Origin: Elusimicrobiota bacterium
Lineage (GTDB): Bacteria; Elusimicrobiota; Elusimicrobia; Elusimicrobiales; UBA9959
Direction: 5' to 3'
NCBI GenBank assembly: GCA_019135865.1
Contig: JAGVVD010000042.1
Span: 32,163 to 96,162 of the forward strand
Length of the DNA stretch: 64,000 bases
Shown piece after piece: positions 61,357-64,000 of the stretch (positions within the stretch are counted from its first letter, which is position 1; each line of letters begins with the position of its first letter). The position numbers and the translations under genes are program-made. The notes below the pieces were generated by a model. That model was not told the origin of the DNA. It searched no databases and saw nothing but the letters and a program-made list of their open reading frames with translations.

Positions 61357-64000
61357 AAAAATTCCTATTCTCCGATCCGCTCTGGGGAGCGCTGCTGACC
61401 CTCTCGGCCCTTTTCTTTTACCTCACCGGCAGCGGCATCGAGACGCTCGAGCTCAAGTTCTACGACCTCCGCGCGAACATGCGCTCCGAGGCGGTCCCCG
61501 GACAGGACATAGCGATCATCGAGATCGACGACGAGAGCGTCTCGCGCATAGGACGCTGGCCCTGGCCCCGCTCCAAGATGGCGGAGATGCTGGTCTTCCT
61601 TTCGACCCCGACCGCCCGCCCTTCGGCCATAGGCCTCAACGTCCTTTTCTCGGAGCCCGAGAAGAACGCGGACCTGGACCTGGCCGGCCGCGTAGCCGGG
61701 AAGTACTCCGAACTGCGCGACGCGAAAAAGATCAGGGAGACCACGAAAGAGTCCGAGTTCCTGGAATTCCTGGCCCGGGCCCGCAGCGAGGCCGACAACG
61801 ACGCCAAACTGGGCAAGGCGATCGGGGACGCCGGCAACGTCGTCCTGCCCTTGTTCTTCGGCGTGGGGGAAGTGCTCTCCAAACCGGAGCCGGAGCCGGG
61901 GTGGCTCTCCGCTCTCGCCGCCCCCGTCTCGCCGGCCCAGGGAGGCCTCGACATCCCCTACGAAGGGGCCTCCGTCACGGCTCCCGTGGAGATCCTGGGC
62001 TCGTCCGCGGCCGGCGCGGGCCACGTCAACGTCTTCAGCGACGTGGACGGAGCCGTCCGGAAGGAATCCCCGTTCATCCCCTACAACGACAGTTATTATC
62101 CTTCTTTCGCCGTGGAACTGGTGCGCGTCCACCTGGGTCTGCCCACTTCCGACACCCTGCTCAAGCCCGGCGAGTTCTTCTCCGTGGGCAAACGCACCGT
62201 CCAGATGGACGCCTCCTCCTCGCTGCTCATCTCCTTCAGCGAGAGCCGCTCCTACAAGTACTATTCCTTCTACGACGTCCTCAACGGCAAGGTCGTGCCG
62301 GACGCGTTCAAGGGCAAGATAGTCCTGATCGGGCCGACCGCGCAGGGCGTGGGCAGCCTCTACGTCACTCCGGTCGGCAAGAACCTGCCCGCCGTGGAGT
62401 TCACGGCCAACGTCGTGGACAGCGTGCTCCGCTCCAATTTCATCACCCGCCCGCCGTGGGGGGGCAACGCGGAGCTGGGCCTGCTGCTGCTGACCGGCCT
62501 TTTCATAACCTTCGCCCTGCCGCGCTTCAAGGCCCTGCTGGGCGCCGTCGTGACGGCCGTGCTCCTGGCCGGCTTCGTCGGCGCGGGCGTCTTCCTCTTC
62601 ACCTCCAAGGCCCTGTGGCTCAAGACCATGTACCCGTCGCTGCTGCTGGTGACCGGCTACATCTTCGTCATCTCCAAGCGCTTCTTCACCACCGAGAAGC
62701 GCAAGGAGCTCATCGAGGTCTCGCAGATCGAGACCAACAAGATGCTCGGCCTCTCGTTCCAGGGCCAGGGCATGCTGGACCTCGCCTTCGAGAAGTTCCG
62801 CCTGTGCCCGCTCGACGACAACATGAAGGACACGCTCTACAACCTCGCGCTCGACTTCGAGCGCAAGCGCCAGTACAACAAGGCCGTCGCGGTCTACGAG
62901 CATATCTCCGGCAAGGACCCGGAGTTCAAGGACATAAAGACCAAGATAGACCTGCTCAAGAAAGCGGCCGACGGCGCCGTGTTCGGCGGAGTGGGGGGTA
63001 AGGGCGGCGGCGACGCCACGATGATGGTCGCCGGTTCCAGCACGACCCCGACGCTCGGCCGCTACGAGATCAAGAAGGAACTCGGCAAGGGCGCGATGGG
63101 CATAGTCTACCTCGGCGTGGACCCCAAGATAAACCGCTCCGTGGCCATAAAGACCATGCGTTTCGAGGAGGGCCTCGACGAGAAAGCGATGAAGGAGCTC
63201 AAAGACAGGTTCTTCCGCGAGGCCCAGGCCGCGGGCAACCTGACGCACCCCAACATCGTCAAGATCTACGACGCCGGCGAGGAACAGGACATCGCCTATA
63301 TCGCGATGGAACTGCTCAAGGGCGACGACCTCAAGAAATGGGCGGTCAAGGACAACCTGCTGCCGGTCGGGAAAGTGCTCGAGTACGTCGCCCACGCCGC
63401 CGACGCGCTGGCCTACGCCCACAAGAGCGGCATAGTGCACCGCGACATCAAGCCGGCCAACATCATGCTCCTGGAGGACGGCACCATACGCGTCGCGGAC
63501 TTCGGCATAGCCCGCATCACGGAATCGTCCAAGACCGCGACCGGCACGGTGCTCGGGACCCCTTATTACATGAGCCCGGAGCAGATCGCCGGCAAGAAGG
63601 TGGACGGCCGCGCCGACCTCTTTTCGCTGGGCGTCACGCTCTACGAGCTGCTGACCGGCGAGCGCCCCTGGAAAGGAGGGGAATCCATCGGCACGCTGCT
63701 GTTCCAGATAACGAGCGACCCCTACCCGGACCCCTTCGCGATAAGGCCGGACCTGCCCAGGGACATACTGGCCGTCATCGACAAGGCCCTTAAAAAGAAG
63801 CCCGAAGAGCGCTTCCAGACCGGCGCCGAGCTGGCCCAGGCGCTCAGGGATATCATGGCCGGCCGCAAACCGGCCATACCGGAGGGCCCCGCCCCGGCGG
63901 CCGCCCCGCCCGGCCCGTCCATACCGCAGGCGGCGCCCAAGCCCGTCCCGGCGCCGGCGGCCAGGCCGCAGACCCCGGCCCCCGCGCCCAAGCCGGCCGC
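61353..64000 (+). CDS. CHASE2-TPR-Ser/Thr protein kinase (3' end outside window)
   Basis: The first ~882 residues are visible; the frame is still open at the window end. The order is: membrane anchor (~residues 10-25); a periplasmic CHASE2 sensor (~30-360, with IAIIEIDDESVSRIGRWPWP and the C-terminal KIVLIGPTAQGVG); three membrane segments (~370-440); a short TPR pair (~470-530); and a complete Hanks kinase (~568-835) with GKGAMGIVYLG, HRDIKPAN, DFGIAR and SPEQ. A Pro/Ala-rich tail follows. It is a plausible receptor kinase sensing envelope or small-molecule signals. It overlaps the upstream kinase gene by four bases. Confidence 0.92.
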   Translation, partial: MKKFLFSDPLWGALLTLSALFFYLTGSGIETLELKFYDLRANMRSEAVPGQDIAIIEIDDESVSRIGRWPWPRSKMAEMLVFLSTPTARPSAIGLNVLFSEPEKNADLDLAGRVAGKYSELRDAKKIRETTKESEFLEFLARARSEADNDAKLGKAIGDAGNVVLPLFFGVGEVLSKPEPEPGWLSALAAPVSPAQGGLDIPYEGASVTAPVEILGSSAAGAGHVNVFSDVDGAVRKESPFIPYNDSYYPSFAVELVRVHLGLPTSDTLLKPGEFFSVGKRTVQMDASSSLLISFSESRSYKYYSFYDVLNGKVVPDAFKGKIVLIGPTAQGVGSLYVTPVGKNLPAVEFTANVVDSVLRSNFITRPPWGGNAELGLLLLTGLFITFALPRFKALLGAVVTAVLLAGFVGAGVFLFTSKALWLKTMYPSLLLVTGYIFVISKRFFTTEKRKELIEVSQIETNKMLGLSFQGQGMLDLAFEKFRLCPLDDNMKDTLYNLALDFERKRQYNKAVAVYEHISGKDPEFKDIKTKIDLLKKAADGAVFGGVGGKGGGDATMMVAGSSTTPTLGRYEIKKELGKGAMGIVYLGVDPKINRSVAIKTMRFEEGLDEKAMKELKDRFFREAQAAGNLTHPNIVKIYDAGEEQDIAYIAMELLKGDDLKKWAVKDNLLPVGKVLEYVAHAADALAYAHKSGIVHRDIKPANIMLLEDGTIRVADFGIARITESSKTATGTVLGTPYYMSPEQIAGKKVDGRADLFSLGVTLYELLTGERPWKGGESIGTLLFQITSDPYPDPFAIRPDLPRDILAVIDKALKKKPEERFQTGAELAQALRDIMAGRKPAIPEGPAPAAAPPGPSIPQAAPKPVPAPAARPQTPAPAPKPA

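Overview
The window is 64 kb of densely coded, GC-rich (about two thirds G+C by eye) bacterial chromosome carrying about 55 protein genes and one tRNA. The cell is diderm: there are a LolA homologue, a predicted outer-membrane protein, PgsA/PgpA and many signal peptides. The mix of a PPi-linked pyruvate phosphate dikinase, a TreT-type trehalose synthase, an MJ_1487-type B12/radical SAM protein, Hanks-type kinases with CHASE2, and heavy use of AUA and AGG codons despite high GC is most like a high-GC Elusimicrobiota bacterium. That assignment is an inference and not proven by any marker seen here.

Layout. 1-1545: end of aspS and lipA. 1612-1930: first copy of a structured non-coding repeat. 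1928-9285: small units (secreted protein; membrane protein plus B12/radical SAM enzyme; secreted protein; 5'-nucleotidase plus HD protein; MFS exporter). 9325-15038: asnS, then a minus-strand run tyrS, FecR-like, thpR, mltG and tRNA-Ala(CGC). 15106-18933: gmk-rpoZ-udg-priA, in which PriA has lost its helicase motifs. 19004-21790: ppdK. 21932-28103: EEP nuclease, a ComEC-like MBL hydrolase with a stem covering its ribosome binding site, a TrmJ-like methylase, oligopeptidase B and a CPA antiporter. 28225-35395: a trehalose run (otsA, otsB, DUF5752, treT), then cinA, a TlpA-like protein and an RMD1/DUF155 protein. 35402-38106: glnA and an M23 peptidase. 38201-47941: a TPR protein, then rpsO-pnp-accB-wHTH-ftsK-lolA-pgsA-pgpA-OMP. 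47974-48368: second, inverted copy of the repeat. 48366-57319: a DUF2723 glycosyltransferase and a five-gene MoxR/DUF58/vWA/DUF4159/amidotransferase-like operon. 57406-57495: a candidate small RNA with its own promoter and terminator. 57572-64000: a signalling cluster with an HTH-REC regulator divergent from REC-GGDEF, a polytopic Ser/Thr kinase and a CHASE2-TPR-Ser/Thr kinase that runs off the window.

The most interesting signals lie between the genes: the two-copy repeat built of nested palindromes with similar ends that contribute a stop codon, the compact small RNA or attenuator ahead of moxR, and the 12-bp stem covering the Shine-Dalgarno of the MBL gene. Within genes, the PriA homologue with wrecked ATPase motifs and the translationally coupled GGDEF/kinase/kinase set stand out. 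I found no CRISPR array, insertion sequence, phage, rRNA or recognisable defence system.
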